This document shows positions 1-8,525 of a DNA stretch of 64,000 bases, piece after piece. The first letter of the stretch is position 1. Each line of letters starts with the position of its first letter. Origin of the DNA: Myxococcales bacterium. GTDB lineage: Bacteria; Myxococcota_A; Polyangia; Haliangiales; Haliangiaceae. The stretch spans positions 1 to 64,000 of the forward strand of contig WYBA01000045.1 in assembly GCA_011526095.1 (NCBI GenBank), read 5' to 3'. The notes under the pieces were generated by a model. The model worked only from the letters and a program-made list of their open reading frames with translations. It was not told the origin of the DNA and searched no databases. Position numbers and translations under genes: made by a program.

Positions 1-123
1 GCGCCCGCGGCGCCCGCGCCCGCGCCCGCGGGAGGCGCCGCCGCGGCGCCGAAGTCCGACGAGGGCGGCGGCGCCGGTGGCGACGACGCCGCGGCCCGGT
101 TCTCGCTGCTGGAGCTCGACTGA
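1..123 (+). CDS. C-terminal fragment of an unknown protein with Ala-Pro linker
   Basis: This is the 3' end of a gene that begins before the window. It reads in frame from base 1 to a TGA at 121-123. The visible 40 residues are an Ala-Pro repeat, then an Ala/Gly/Asp-rich segment ending in SLLELD. Such low-complexity tails are typical of linker regions in this organism, and nothing visible identifies the function. Its stop codon overlaps the ATG of the next gene by one base (TGATG), so the two genes are probably co-transcribed and translationally coupled. Confidence 0.6.
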   Translation, partial: APAAPAPAPAGGAAAAPKSDEGGGAGGDDAAARFSLLELD

Positions 124-557
124 TGTCGGCGGTCGCGCGGCGGTACCACGAGCGCGGCCTCAAGGCGCTCGACAACGGCGACGTCGAGGGCGCGCTCGAG
201 GCGCTGCGCGGCGCGGTCGAGCTGTCGCCCGGGTTCGGCAACGCGCGGATCGCCTACGCGATCGCGCTCGCGAAGTCTGGCGACGCGCCGCGCGCGGCGT
301 CGGTCCTGCGCGCGGGGATGTCGCGCGCGACCTCGCCGATCGCGACGGCGGCGCTGTGGGCGACGCTCGGCGACGTGCTCACGCTCGGCGGCGACTTCTT
401 CGGCGCCGAGGAGGCGTTCCAGCAGGCGGGCGCCGTGCCGGGGTTCGAGGTGCGCGCCGCCTCGGGGCTGGCGCGGGTCTACGCGCGCCTGCAGCGCCCC
501 AGGGACATGGCGGCTCAGCTGACGATCGCGGCGCGGCGAAGCGCCGGCCGTGGATAG
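123..557 (+). CDS. Small TPR-like repeat protein
   Basis: A 144-residue protein with no signal peptide or membrane segment. Residues from about 5 to 140 form helix pairs with the TPR spacing of small and large residues, for example ALDNGDVEGALEALRGAVEL and LGDVLTLGGDFFGAEEAFQQ, so roughly three to four TPR-like units are present. TPR proteins act as protein-interaction scaffolds; the partner cannot be read from the sequence. The ATG overlaps the upstream stop (TGATG), and the next gene, an FHA/sigma-54 activator, starts 9 bases downstream, so it may be an adaptor in the same regulatory operon. Confidence 0.75.
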   Translation: MSAVARRYHERGLKALDNGDVEGALEALRGAVELSPGFGNARIAYAIALAKSGDAPRAASVLRAGMSRATSPIATAALWATLGDVLTLGGDFFGAEEAFQQAGAVPGFEVRAASGLARVYARLQRPRDMAAQLTIAARRSAGRG

Positions 558-566
558 TCGACGGCG

Positions 567-1805
567 ATGGCGGACCGCGAGACCTGGACCTCCACGAGCT
601 CGCCCGAGCCGACGCTGGCGACCGGGCTCGACCTCGGCGTGCCGCGCGGACCGGTCGTCTACCTGCTCGTGCTCGAGGGCGACACCTCGACCGTGTTCCC
701 GCTGCCGGTCGACGGCGAGGTCGTGATCGGCCGCGGCGACGGCGTCAGCCTGCGGCTGCGCGATCAGTCGATCAGCCGCGCCCACGCGCGCGTCACCTGC
801 CGCGGCGGTCAGGCCGAGGTCGCCGACCTCGGCAGCCAGAACGGCACGCGGCTCAACGGCGACGCGCTGATCGGCACGCGCAAGCTGGTCAGCGGCGACG
901 CGATCGCGATCGGCGCGATCACGATGGTGTTCCACTCGACCGCCAAGACGCGGGCGAGCCGGGCGCTGATCTCGCTCGAGGTGCTGCGCCAGCGGCTCGA
1001 GGAGGAGGTCGATCGCGCCACCCGCGGCGGCCGCTCGCTCGCGGTGATCGCGCTCGTCGCCGACGCGGCGAGGCGCCCCGGCGGCGTGCTCGACACCGTC
1101 GCGATCGTCCGGCTCGCCGACGGGCAGCTCCGCCGCGCCGACCTGATCGGCCAGGCCTCGGCCGAGCTGTTCTACGCGCTCCTGCCCGACGTCGACGCGG
1201 CGGGCGGCAAGACCGCCGCCGGGCACCTGGTGCGCGCGCTGTACCGCGACGCGCCGAACATCCGCGCCGGCGTCGCGGCGTGCCCGGCCGACGGCATCGA
1301 CGTCGACGCGCTGCTCGCCGGCGCGCGCGCCGCGGCCGAGGACGCGGCCGCGGGCGAGGTCGCGCTGGCGTCGACGACGTACCGGACGCTGGATCTCGGC
1401 GGGCGCCAGGCGATCGTCGCCGACGCGGCGATGATGCGGACGTTCGCGCTGGTCGAGCGGCTGGCGAAGTCGGACCTGTCCGTGCTGGTGTGCGGCGAGA
1501 CCGGCACCGGCAAGGACGTGATCGCCAGCGCCGTGCACCACGGCTCGGCGCGCGCCCGCGGCCCGATGGTCACGCTCAACTGCGCCGCGGTGCCGGAGTC
1601 GCTCGCCGAGAGCGAGCTGTTCGGCCACGAGCGCGGCGCGTTCTCCGGCGCGGTGACGGCGAAGCTCGGCATCCTCGAGGCCGGTCACGGCGGCACCGTG
1701 TTCCTCGACGAGATCGGCGAGCTGCCGCTGGCGATCCAGGCCAAGCTGCTGCGGGCGCTGGAGACGCGGCGGATCACCCGCGTCGGCGACGTCGCCAGCG
1801 TCGAG
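567..1805 (+). pseudogene. FHA-domain sigma-54 activator, truncated inside the AAA+ domain
   Basis: The first 413 codons are a clear enhancer-binding protein. An FHA domain lies at about 30-125 (GRGDG, SxxH at 70-73, GSQNGT at 89-94). Residues 130-265 resemble a degenerate GGDEF-type domain. The sigma-54 AAA+ module starts near 280, with Walker A GETGTGKD at 310-317, GAFSGA (a variant of GAFTGA) at 357-362 and Walker B FLDEIGE near 379. At about base 1806, after VASVE, family similarity stops. The frame stays open to 2513 only because it reads the antisense of a kinase gene. Sensor I/II and the C-terminal helix-turn-helix are missing, so the product should neither remodel sigma-54 polymerase nor bind DNA. 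It is either a true deletion or an assembly join. Confidence 0.75.
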
Positions 1806-2458
1806 TCGGGATCGCCGAGCCGCGCCGCGGCCGCCGCGTCGGCGTGGGCGTCGGCGTCGGGCGTGTGGGTCTCGCCGTCGGTGTCGATCCGCGGCAGCAC
1901 GACCGGCCGCGGCGTCGAGGCGCGCGCGCGGACCTCCGCCATCCCCGGCACGGCCTCGCCCTCGAACAGCTTGGCCAGGCCGAAGTCGAGCAGCTTGACC
2001 TCGCCGGTCTCGGCCAGCATCGCGTTGGCCGGCTTGATGTCGCGGTGGAGCACGCCACGGCGGTGCGCCGCCGCCAGCCCGCGGCACAGGCCGATCGCGA
2101 TCGGCAACAGCTGCGCCATCGCGACCGGGCGGCGCAGCTTGTCGAGGCTCTGGCCGCGGACGAACTCGGACACCAGGTACGGCCGGCCGTCGAGCTCGCC
2201 GACGCGGTGGACGAGCACGACGTTGGGGTGCGACAGCCGCGCCGCGGCGCGCGCCTCGATCAGGAACCGCTGGCGCGCGACCTCGCTGCGGTGGACCGCG
2301 GCGATGAACTTCACCGCGACGGCGCGGTCGAGCAGGGTGTCGTGGGCGAGGAACACCTGGCCCATGCCGCCGCGCCCGAGCGCCTGGACGAGCCGGTACT
2401 CGTCGAACTGCTCGGGCGGGACCCAGGCGGACGTGGCGGCGCCCACTGCCGCCATCAA
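1806..2458 (-). pseudogene. Ser/Thr protein kinase, truncated after the DFG motif
   Basis: Reading leftwards from the ATG at 2458, about 217 residues match a Hanks-type kinase. The glycine loop GRGGMGQVF is near 28-36, the lysine in VAVKF near 50, HRDIKPAN at 138-145 and DFGLAK at 158-163. After DFG comes an unusually long Thr/Asp/Ala-rich insertion. The GTP..APE activation segment and the rest of the C-lobe never appear, because past about 1806 the frame reads the antisense of the convergent sigma-54 activator. A kinase without this segment should be inactive. Membrane, PASTA or WD segments usual in bacterial kinases are also absent. The shared breakpoint with the neighbour is the key oddity. 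Confidence 0.7.
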
Positions 2459-2497
2459 ACCACGCGCGGCGTCGCGCCGACAAGGCGCGCCGCGGCG

Positions 2498-3331
2498 TCA
2501 GTACGCGGCGTAGCCGGGGTGGCCGTACGGCATCGGCGCCGCCCACATCGTGTCGGCGAACGCCTGGACGAGGATCACCGTGATGTTGTCCGTCCCGCCG
2601 TTGTTGTTGGCGGCGCGGATCAGGTTCTCGGCGAGGACCTCGAGCGGCTCGCCGCTGGCCATCATCTGGTGGATCATCCAGTCGTCGACGAGGTCCGACA
2701 GGCCGTCGCAGCACAAGAGGTACAGATCGCCGTGCTCGATCTGGATCTGGTTGTGCTCGATCTCGACCGCCGCATCGAGCCCGACCGCCCGGATGATCAC
2801 GTTCGACGTCGCCGGGCCGAGCTGGCCGACGAGGTCGGGGCGGTCCTCGTAGAGGTTCTTGAGCGAGTGGTCGCGCGTGAGCTGGTGGAACTGCCCGGCG
2901 CGCAGCAGGTACGCGCGCGAGTCGCCGCAGTGGCAGATGTGGAAGATGCCCTCCTCGGCGCGCAGCCCGACCGCGGTCGTGCCCATGCCATGGCACGCCG
3001 GGTCCATCTGGGCGCGCTGGAACACCGCCGCGTTCGACGCCTTCATCGCCGCGACCATCGGGTCCTGCCCGGGCGCGGGCGCGGGATCGCCGGTCTTGAG
3101 CGCGTGGATGATGGTCCGGATCGCGACGTCGGACGCGACCTGCCCCGAGGCGTGGCCACCCATGCCGTCGCACACGACGTACACGCCGAGGAAGTCGTCG
3201 TAGTACATCGCGTCCTCGTTCTGCGTGCGCTGCGCGCCGACGTCGGTGCGCCCGACCGCGCGCAGCGCGAACCGCTCGACCGGGACGTAGCGGGGCTCGG
3301 TCATGCCGTCCATCCCGTTCGGCTGGGTCAT
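2498..3331 (-). CDS. PP2C-family Ser/Thr phosphatase (Stp/PrpC-like)
   Basis: A 277-residue PPM-type metal-dependent phosphatase that should remove phosphate from Ser/Thr residues, the usual partner of a Hanks kinase. It carries RTQNEDAM near 35-42, the metal-binding VCDGMGGH at 53-60, [26 protein letters not shown] and the final [10 protein letters not shown] motif, so all metal ligands seem present. A short Pro/Tyr-rich tail follows; no membrane segment is seen. Its ATG (3329-3331) overlaps the upstream TGA (ATGA), so it is translationally coupled to the unknown protein before it. It is the last intact gene of an operon with a membrane-anchored kinase, whose phosphorylation it probably reverses. 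Confidence 0.93.
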   Translation of the reverse strand: MTQPNGMDGMTEPRYVPVERFALRAVGRTDVGAQRTQNEDAMYYDDFLGVYVVCDGMGGHASGQVASDVAIRTIIHALKTGDPAPAPGQDPMVAAMKASNAAVFQRAQMDPACHGMGTTAVGLRAEEGIFHICHCGDSRAYLLRAGQFHQLTRDHSLKNLYEDRPDLVGQLGPATSNVIIRAVGLDAAVEIEHNQIQIEHGDLYLLCCDGLSDLVDDWMIHQMMASGEPLEVLAENLIRAANNNGGTDNITVILVQAFADTMWAAPMPYGHPGYAAY

Positions 3332-4191
3332 CGTCGGTGCGCTCCGGGTGGCTTCGCCGGCGAGGTCCCCGGCTCCTGTGCTACGGCGGCGGCCTCGGCC
3401 ACCTTCCTCGCCAGCTCCGCCTCCAGCTCCGCCTCGCGGCGCTTGCCGCGCGGGCTCTTGGCGTCCGCCCACGGCAGCGCCATCAGGCTCCGCCGGTCGC
3501 GGTAGGCCTCGGTGATCTTGTGGGTCGCCGGCGCGAAGTCCGGGCTGATCGTGTCGATCTCGTAGCGCGTGGTCAGGACCTCGCGCACCGCGCGGGCGCC
3601 GACGTCGAGGCTGCCGGCGTCCTCGAGGTCGCCGAACGCCGGCTCGTGGCTGATGTAGAACTCGGTCACCGGGCGGTGCAGGTCGCGCAGGAACGCCTGC
3701 GGCGTGTTGACCCTGAGGTCGTCGTCGATCGCGTCGCCGCGCTCGTACTGCCGCCACTGGTCCGGGTCGGACGGGTCGGGCGGGGCCGGGATCGCGGCCT
3801 CGTCCATCGTCAGGATCGACGGGCGCTCGTCGACGCCGGGCAGCGGCGGCGGCAGGTGCGTGGGGTCGTAGTGAGCGTGGCGATAGAGGCGCTCGAGCAG
3901 CGCGGGATCCACCTGCGCGGTGACCGCGGCGCGGCGCGCCTTGATCGCGGCGAGCTCGGGGTCGTCGTCGTCGCGCGCGCCGCGGCCGCCGGGCTGCGCG
4001 GGCGTGCCGGCGGCGAGCTCGGCCAGGTGCGCGAAGCTCGGGCGCTCGAACCACGCGGCGAGCGCGCCGTCGTCGAGCTCGGTCACCGCGCCGGCGTCGT
4101 CGCCGGCCCCGGTGTCGGCCTCGGCGCGCGCGCGCAGCAGATCGCGGACCCGCGGTTCGTCGCCGTCGTGAGGAGGCGGAGGAGGGGCCAT
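3328..4191 (-). CDS. Uncharacterised kinase-operon protein
   Basis: A soluble, charged protein of 287 residues that I do not recognise. It begins with a run of prolines (MAPPPPP) and is rich in Asp, Arg and Pro. The middle and C-terminal half (about 95-255) looks folded, with segments such as VTEFYISHEP and YRDRRSLMALPW; a Lys/Glu/Ala-rich helix and a Pro-rich tail follow. No signal peptide or membrane helix is visible. It lies between the tail-anchored Ser/Thr kinase and the PP2C phosphatase, starting 14 bases after the kinase and overlapping the phosphatase start by 4 bases. It may be a substrate or adaptor of that pair; this is inferred from position only. Confidence 0.8.
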   Translation of the reverse strand: MAPPPPPHDGDEPRVRDLLRARAEADTGAGDDAGAVTELDDGALAAWFERPSFAHLAELAAGTPAQPGGRGARDDDDPELAAIKARRAAVTAQVDPALLERLYRHAHYDPTHLPPPLPGVDERPSILTMDEAAIPAPPDPSDPDQWRQYERGDAIDDDLRVNTPQAFLRDLHRPVTEFYISHEPAFGDLEDAGSLDVGARAVREVLTTRYEIDTISPDFAPATHKITEAYRDRRSLMALPWADAKSPRGKRREAELEAELARKVAEAAAVAQEPGTSPAKPPGAHRR

Positions 4192-4205
4192 CGTCGTGCG
4201 CGCGA

Positions 4206-5864
4206 TCAGAGCTGGAGCATCACCACGTAGCCGAGGACGCCGACCCCGATCCCGACGAGCATCGAGATGATCCAGAACGCGGTCGACGCGCCGCCGGCCG
4301 CCACGGCGCCGTCGGCGCCGACGGCGGGCAGCGGGCCCTTCGCGGCGACCGAGACGATGCCCTCGCTCGGCTGGATCATCATGGTCTTGGCGACGCCGCC
4401 GCCCATCGCGGGCGGTGGCCCGCCCATCCCCGGGCCGGGCGGCATGCCGGGCGGCGGCCCGCCCATCCCTGGGCCTGGGCCGGGCGCGCCCATCGGCGGT
4501 CCCATCATCGGCGGCGCCATGCCGGCAATCATCGTCTTCTGCGCGGCACCAGCGGTCTGGTACGGCATCGCCGGCGGCGGCGCGCCCATGCCGGGCGGCA
4601 TGCCGGGCGGTGGCCCGCCCATCCCTGGGCCGGGCGGCGGACCGCCCGCGGGCGGACCCATCATCGGCGGGGCCATGCCGGCGATCATCGTCTTCTGCGC
4701 GGCGCCGGCGGTCTGGTACGGCGGTGGCGCGCCCATGCCGGGCGGCATGCCGCCCATCCCTGGGCCGGGCGGCATGCCGGGCGGCGGTCCGCCCGCCATG
4801 CCCTGCGGTGGATAGCCCGGGTACGCCGGCGGCGGTCCGCCCATCCCTGGGCCGGGCGGCATGCCCGGCGGCGGTCCCATCCCGGGCGGCATGCCGGGCG
4901 GCGGCCCGCCGCCCATCCCTGGGCCGGGCATCGTCGGCGGCGCGCCGGCGATCATCGTGCGCGGCGCGCCCGCGGCCCCGATGCTCGCCCCGCCCTGGAG
5001 CTGCGCGAACACGGCCTGGCAGTGCTGCATCATCTCGCCGGCGGACTGGTAGCGCTGCCCCGGCTCCTTGGCGAGCGCGCGCCGCACGATGTTCTGCACC
5101 TCCATCGGCGCGGTCTGCGGCAGCGGCGGCAGCTCGGCGCGCAGGTGCATCTGCAAGACGTTCATCGGGTTGTCGTCGTGGAACGGCACCCGCCCGGTCA
5201 GCATCTCGTACGCGAGGATGCCCAGCGCGTAGATGTCCGAGCGCGCGTCGAGCGGCAGCCCGCGGCCCTGCTCCGGCGACATGTACTGCGGCGTCCCGAA
5301 CACCACGCCCGCCTGCGTGCGCATGCGGTCGTTCTCCTGCAGCAGCTTGGCGACGGAGAAGTCGAGCAGCTTCACGAAGTCGGGCGAGCCCGCCATGTTC
5401 AGCAGGAACACGTTGTCGGGCTTGATGTCGCGGTGGATGATCCCGATCGAGTGCGCCTCGGCGAGCGAGGCGCAGCACTGGATCAGGATCTTCAGCACGC
5501 GGTGCGGCGCCATCGGCGCCTGCTGCGTCAGCGCCTGGCGCAGCGTCAGCCCGTCGAGGAACTCCATCGACATGTACAGCCGACCGTCCTGGGTCTGGCC
5601 GAAGTCGATCATCCGGATCGTGTTGGGGTGCTGCAGGCGCGAGCACGCCTTCGCCTCGTTGTAGAAGCGCTGGACCCACGTCGGGTCCGACGCCATCTGG
5701 GCGTTCAGCATCTTGATCGCGATCATCCGGTCGATCGACGTCTGCCGCGCCTTGTAGACGACGCCCATCCCGCCCTCGCCGATGCGGGCCAGGATCTCGT
5801 AGCGGCCGTCGATGACGGTGCCGACGAGCGGATCGCCGGGCTGCTGCTGATACGGTGGGTGCAC
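4206..5864 (-). CDS. Tail-anchored Ser/Thr protein kinase with Gly-Met-Pro repeat linker
   Basis: A 552-residue Hanks-type kinase starting at a GTG. The kinase domain spans about 21-290: glycine loop GEGGMGVVY near 29-37, catalytic lysine in IAIKML at 51, HRDIKPDN at 144-151, DFSVAK at 168-173 (DFS replaces DFG), and TPQYMSPEQ as activation segment. Residues from about 300 to 500 are a low-complexity Gly/Met/Pro linker with four KTMI/RTMI/KTMM tetrapeptides. One C-terminal membrane helix (about 527-548) anchors it, leaving the kinase cytoplasmic and almost nothing outside, so sensing must use partners. The four exported proteins upstream in the operon are candidates, and the downstream PP2C gene is its likely antagonist. 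Confidence 0.93.
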   Translation of the reverse strand: MHPPYQQQPGDPLVGTVIDGRYEILARIGEGGMGVVYKARQTSIDRMIAIKMLNAQMASDPTWVQRFYNEAKACSRLQHPNTIRMIDFGQTQDGRLYMSMEFLDGLTLRQALTQQAPMAPHRVLKILIQCCASLAEAHSIGIIHRDIKPDNVFLLNMAGSPDFVKLLDFSVAKLLQENDRMRTQAGVVFGTPQYMSPEQGRGLPLDARSDIYALGILAYEMLTGRVPFHDDNPMNVLQMHLRAELPPLPQTAPMEVQNIVRRALAKEPGQRYQSAGEMMQHCQAVFAQLQGGASIGAAGAPRTMIAGAPPTMPGPGMGGGPPPGMPPGMGPPPGMPPGPGMGGPPPAYPGYPPQGMAGGPPPGMPPGPGMGGMPPGMGAPPPYQTAGAAQKTMIAGMAPPMMGPPAGGPPPGPGMGGPPPGMPPGMGAPPPAMPYQTAGAAQKTMIAGMAPPMMGPPMGAPGPGPGMGGPPPGMPPGPGMGGPPPAMGGGVAKTMMIQPSEGIVSVAAKGPLPAVGADGAVAAGGASTAFWIISMLVGIGVGVLGYVVMLQL

Positions 5865-5886
5865 GGGGTGGGTTTCTCTCGGTACG

Positions 5887-6966
5887 TCAGGGCGGGGTGA
5901 GCTGGACCTTCTTGCCGTTCACGGTGTCGCGCGTGAGCTTGACCTTGCCCGAGCACTGGCGCTCGCGGACGGTGAGCACGACGAACGAGCCGTTGGGCAG
6001 CTCGCGGCCGTTGCTGTCGAGGACGACGCCCTTCCACCCGCGCTCGACGCCGTCCTTCTTGCCCTTGTCGATCACGATCGTCGTCTGATCGCCCTCGATC
6101 TGGACGTTGATGATGCGGCCGTCGGTCGGCTTCGCCGGCGGCGGCTTGACGCCCTTGCACTTGGGGTTCTTCGGATCGATCGCCATCGGATCGCAGTCCG
6201 GGAACATCGCCAGGCAGTTGGGGTTGTTCGGGTCGGGCGGGTTGCCGCACGGCGGGTAGACGCCGGAGCAGTTGGGGTTGGCCGGATCGGGCTTGGCCGG
6301 ATCGCACGGCGGGTTCACGCCCTTGCACTCCGGGTTGTTCTTGTCGATCGCGTTGGGGTCGCACGGCGGCGGCACCGCGGCGAGCTTGGGCGGGTCCGGC
6401 ACGTCGAGCTTGCTCGGGTCGAACACCTCGACGACGGCGATCGGGGTCTCGGCGAACTCGACGGCGAGCTTGTACTTGCCGGCGTCGCCGCGGTTCGATG
6501 CGTAGACCTCGACGTACAGCTTCCCCTTGACGTTCTCGAGCGTCATCTTCTTGGTGCCCTTGGCCTTCTTCTGGCGCTTGGGCTTGGCCCCGTCGAGCTT
6601 GCGGCCCCACTCGTTCCATACGTCGAACGACAGATCGAGGCCGGGGCGCGGCGCGACCCACGACAGCTTGAGCTTCACCGTGCCGGCCTTGCCCTCGGGC
6701 AGCTCGATCAGCTTCCAGTCGACGCGATCGCCGCCGGGGTAGGTGACGATGCCCTTGGCCTCGCCCTCGGCGGACACCTCGCCGGCGGGGCCCGGCGTGC
6801 CGGGCGTGAGCTCGACCGGCTTGGCGCCCTTGTACTTGCCGTCCTCGCCCGTCGCCTTGTCCTGCGGGACGTTCTTCGGACAGGCGGCGAGCGCGAGCAC
6901 CGCCGTGATCGCGGTGAAGAGCAGAGCGGGGCGCAGCAGCCGCGCGTCCAGCGAATTCCCCAGCAT
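5887..6966 (-). CDS. Lipoprotein with PPC-like domain and Cys-rich repeats
   Basis: A 359-residue exported lipoprotein: the signal peptide ends in LALAAC with Cys29 as the lipidation site. Residues about 60-185 resemble a pre-peptidase C-terminal (PPC) beta-sandwich (DRVDWKLIELPEG, LDLSFDVWNEWG, GKLYVEVYAS, GKYKLAVEF). Then come four Cys-bounded repeats of the type CDPNAIDKNNPEC. A C-terminal domain of about 75 residues (INVQIEGDQTTIVIDKG, GVERGWKGVVLD, CSGKVKLTRDTVNG) recurs in three neighbouring proteins. It ends 22 bases before the kinase start and is clearly in the same operon. It probably sits in the outer membrane or periplasm; function unknown. Confidence 0.85.
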   Translation of the reverse strand: MLGNSLDARLLRPALLFTAITAVLALAACPKNVPQDKATGEDGKYKGAKPVELTPGTPGPAGEVSAEGEAKGIVTYPGGDRVDWKLIELPEGKAGTVKLKLSWVAPRPGLDLSFDVWNEWGRKLDGAKPKRQKKAKGTKKMTLENVKGKLYVEVYASNRGDAGKYKLAVEFAETPIAVVEVFDPSKLDVPDPPKLAAVPPPCDPNAIDKNNPECKGVNPPCDPAKPDPANPNCSGVYPPCGNPPDPNNPNCLAMFPDCDPMAIDPKNPKCKGVKPPPAKPTDGRIINVQIEGDQTTIVIDKGKKDGVERGWKGVVLDSNGRELPNGSFVVLTVRERQCSGKVKLTRDTVNGKKVQLTPP

Positions 6967-7045
6967 GCCGCGATGTTATGTGAGCGGTTCGCGGCCCTGC
7001 AAGCGCCGCGGGCGGGTTCGGCGGTCGGATGTGCGCGCGGCGTCG

Positions 7046-8083
7046 TCAGGGGGCGCGCAGGATGACCCGCCGGCCCTCGACGGTGTCGCGCTTGAGCTTG
7101 ACGGTGCCGGTCACCTGGCGCGTGCGGGTGGTCTTGACGACGAAGTCGCCGCCCTTGATCGGCCGGCCGCGGTCGTCGAGGATCTGGCCGGTCCAGCCGC
7201 GCTCGACGGGGTGGTTCTCCCCCACGTCGATCGTGATGTGGGTCAGCTCGCCGCTGATCTGGACGTCCATGATCTTGCCCGCGTGCTCGACGACCGGCGG
7301 GGCCTCGGGCTCAGACTCGGGTTCCGGCGGCGGCTCGTTGCCCTTCTTGCACGCGGGCCACTGCGGGTCAGGCGGGTTCGGGCAGACCTCGGGGCAGTTC
7401 GGGTTGTCCCTGTGGAAGTTGTTCGCATCGCACGGCGGCGGGTGCTTCTGACAGTCCGGGTTCGTCTTGTCGAAGTTCTGCGCCGTGCACGCCTCGGGGA
7501 TCGCCGCCAGCTTCGGCGGGTCGGGCACGTCGAGCCGGGTCGGGTCGAACACCTCGACGACGACGATCGGCTGCTCGGCGAACGCGACCTCGAGCTCGTA
7601 CTTGCCCGCGTCGCCGCGGCCCGACGCGTAGACCTCGACGTAGACCTTGCCGCGCGCGTCGGCGATCGTCACCGACTTCTTGCCGCGGTCCCGCCGTTGG
7701 CGCCTCGGCCCGGCGCTGTCGAGCCGGGTGCCCCACTCGTTGTAGACGTCGAGCGACAGGTCGAGCCCCGGGCGCGGCGCGCGCCACGCGAGCGCCAGCT
7801 CGAGCGTGCCGCGCTTGCCCTCGGGCAGCTCGATCAGCTTCCAGTCGACGCGGTCGCCGCCCGGGTACGTGACGATCCCGCGCGCCTCGCCGGTGAGGTG
7901 GACCTCGCCGGCGGGGCCGGTCGCGCCCGGCTCCAGCGCGACCGGCTTCGCGCCCTTGTAGCGGCCGTCCTCGCCGGTCGCCTTGTCCTGCGGCACGTTC
8001 TTCGGGCAGCCGGCGAGCGCGAGCGCGAGCGCCGCGACGAGCAGGGGCGGTGCGCACCGCGTTGCGATCGGAATCCCCACCAT
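7046..8083 (-). CDS. Lipoprotein paralogue with PPC-like domain and Cys-rich repeats
   Basis: A close paralogue of the next gene in the operon; I start it at the ATG at 8083, giving 345 residues. The signal peptide ends in LALAGC, and the following CPKNVPQDKATGEDG is nearly identical in both. A PPC-like sandwich follows (VDWKLIELPEG, LDLSLDVYNEWG, GKVYVEVYASG), then about three Cys-rich units (CDANNFHRDNPNC and relatives), then the shared C-terminal domain (MDVQISGELTHITIDVG, PVERGWTGQILD, VTGTVKLKRDTVEG). The frame stays open upstream to 8290, but that part lacks signal-peptide character and overlaps another gene. It lies 79 bases upstream of its paralogue, which suggests tandem duplication. 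Confidence 0.83.
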   Translation of the reverse strand: MVGIPIATRCAPPLLVAALALALAGCPKNVPQDKATGEDGRYKGAKPVALEPGATGPAGEVHLTGEARGIVTYPGGDRVDWKLIELPEGKRGTLELALAWRAPRPGLDLSLDVYNEWGTRLDSAGPRRQRRDRGKKSVTIADARGKVYVEVYASGRGDAGKYELEVAFAEQPIVVVEVFDPTRLDVPDPPKLAAIPEACTAQNFDKTNPDCQKHPPPCDANNFHRDNPNCPEVCPNPPDPQWPACKKGNEPPPEPESEPEAPPVVEHAGKIMDVQISGELTHITIDVGENHPVERGWTGQILDDRGRPIKGGDFVVKTTRTRQVTGTVKLKRDTVEGRRVILRAP

Positions 8084-8156
8084 GCGGTGACGCTGACGCG
8101 TGGTGCGCGGCGACGCAACCGTCGCGGGCGGCAACGGTCGGCGAGCTCCGGAACGG

Positions 8157-8525
8157 TCAGGGCGGGCTGAGCACGGCGGTCGTCTTGATGACCGCCTGGG
8201 GGGACAGCCCGACGACCGTGCCCACGACCTGTCGCTTGCGCACGGTGTGGACGGTGAACGCGCCGCCGGCCACCGGCTGGCCGCTGGCATCGACGAGCTG
8301 CCCGCGCCAGCCCGTCTGCACGGGATGTCCCGCGTCGACGGCGACGATGAGCTCGGTGTTGTTGCCCGAGGACTGGGCGTTCACGATCTTGGCCTTGATC
8401 GGTTTCGGACGTGGCGCGGGCTGCGCCTGCTGCGGCGTCGGCGGGCTCGCGGCTGCAAAGGGCGCGGCGGCGCCGAGCGTGGCGAGCGCCACCGCCGCGG
8501 TCATCCAGCGTGCGCGGCGCGTCAC
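8157..8525 (-). CDS. Small exported protein with the shared C-terminal domain
   Basis: A 122-residue secreted protein. I choose the GTG at 8525, which overlaps the upstream TGA (GTGA) and gives a good signal peptide (VTRRARWMTAAVALA... ending PFAAAS). After a Pro/Gln linker it consists only of the roughly 75-residue domain found at the C-terminus of the two lipoproteins downstream: KIVNAQSSGNNTELIVAVD, PVQTGWRGQLVD, FTVHTVRKRQVVGTV. It lacks the PPC-like domain and the Cys-rich repeats. It is therefore the minimal member of this four-gene family and the best guide to the domain's limits. Function unknown; probably periplasmic. Confidence 0.75.
   Translation of the reverse strand: MTRRARWMTAAVALATLGAAAPFAAASPPTPQQAQPAPRPKPIKAKIVNAQSSGNNTELIVAVDAGHPVQTGWRGQLVDASGQPVAGGAFTVHTVRKRQVVGTVVGLSPQAVIKTTAVLSPP

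Noticed and set aside
1806..2513. Continuation of the sigma-54 activator frame
   Set aside because: It is the antisense of a Ser/Thr kinase and has no helix-turn-helix or AAA+ motifs, so it is not the natural end of the protein.
77..3505. 1142-codon open frame on the + strand
   Set aside because: Shadow frame of very GC-rich DNA: Arg/Ala/Gly/Asp-rich, no motifs, and it crosses real genes on both strands.
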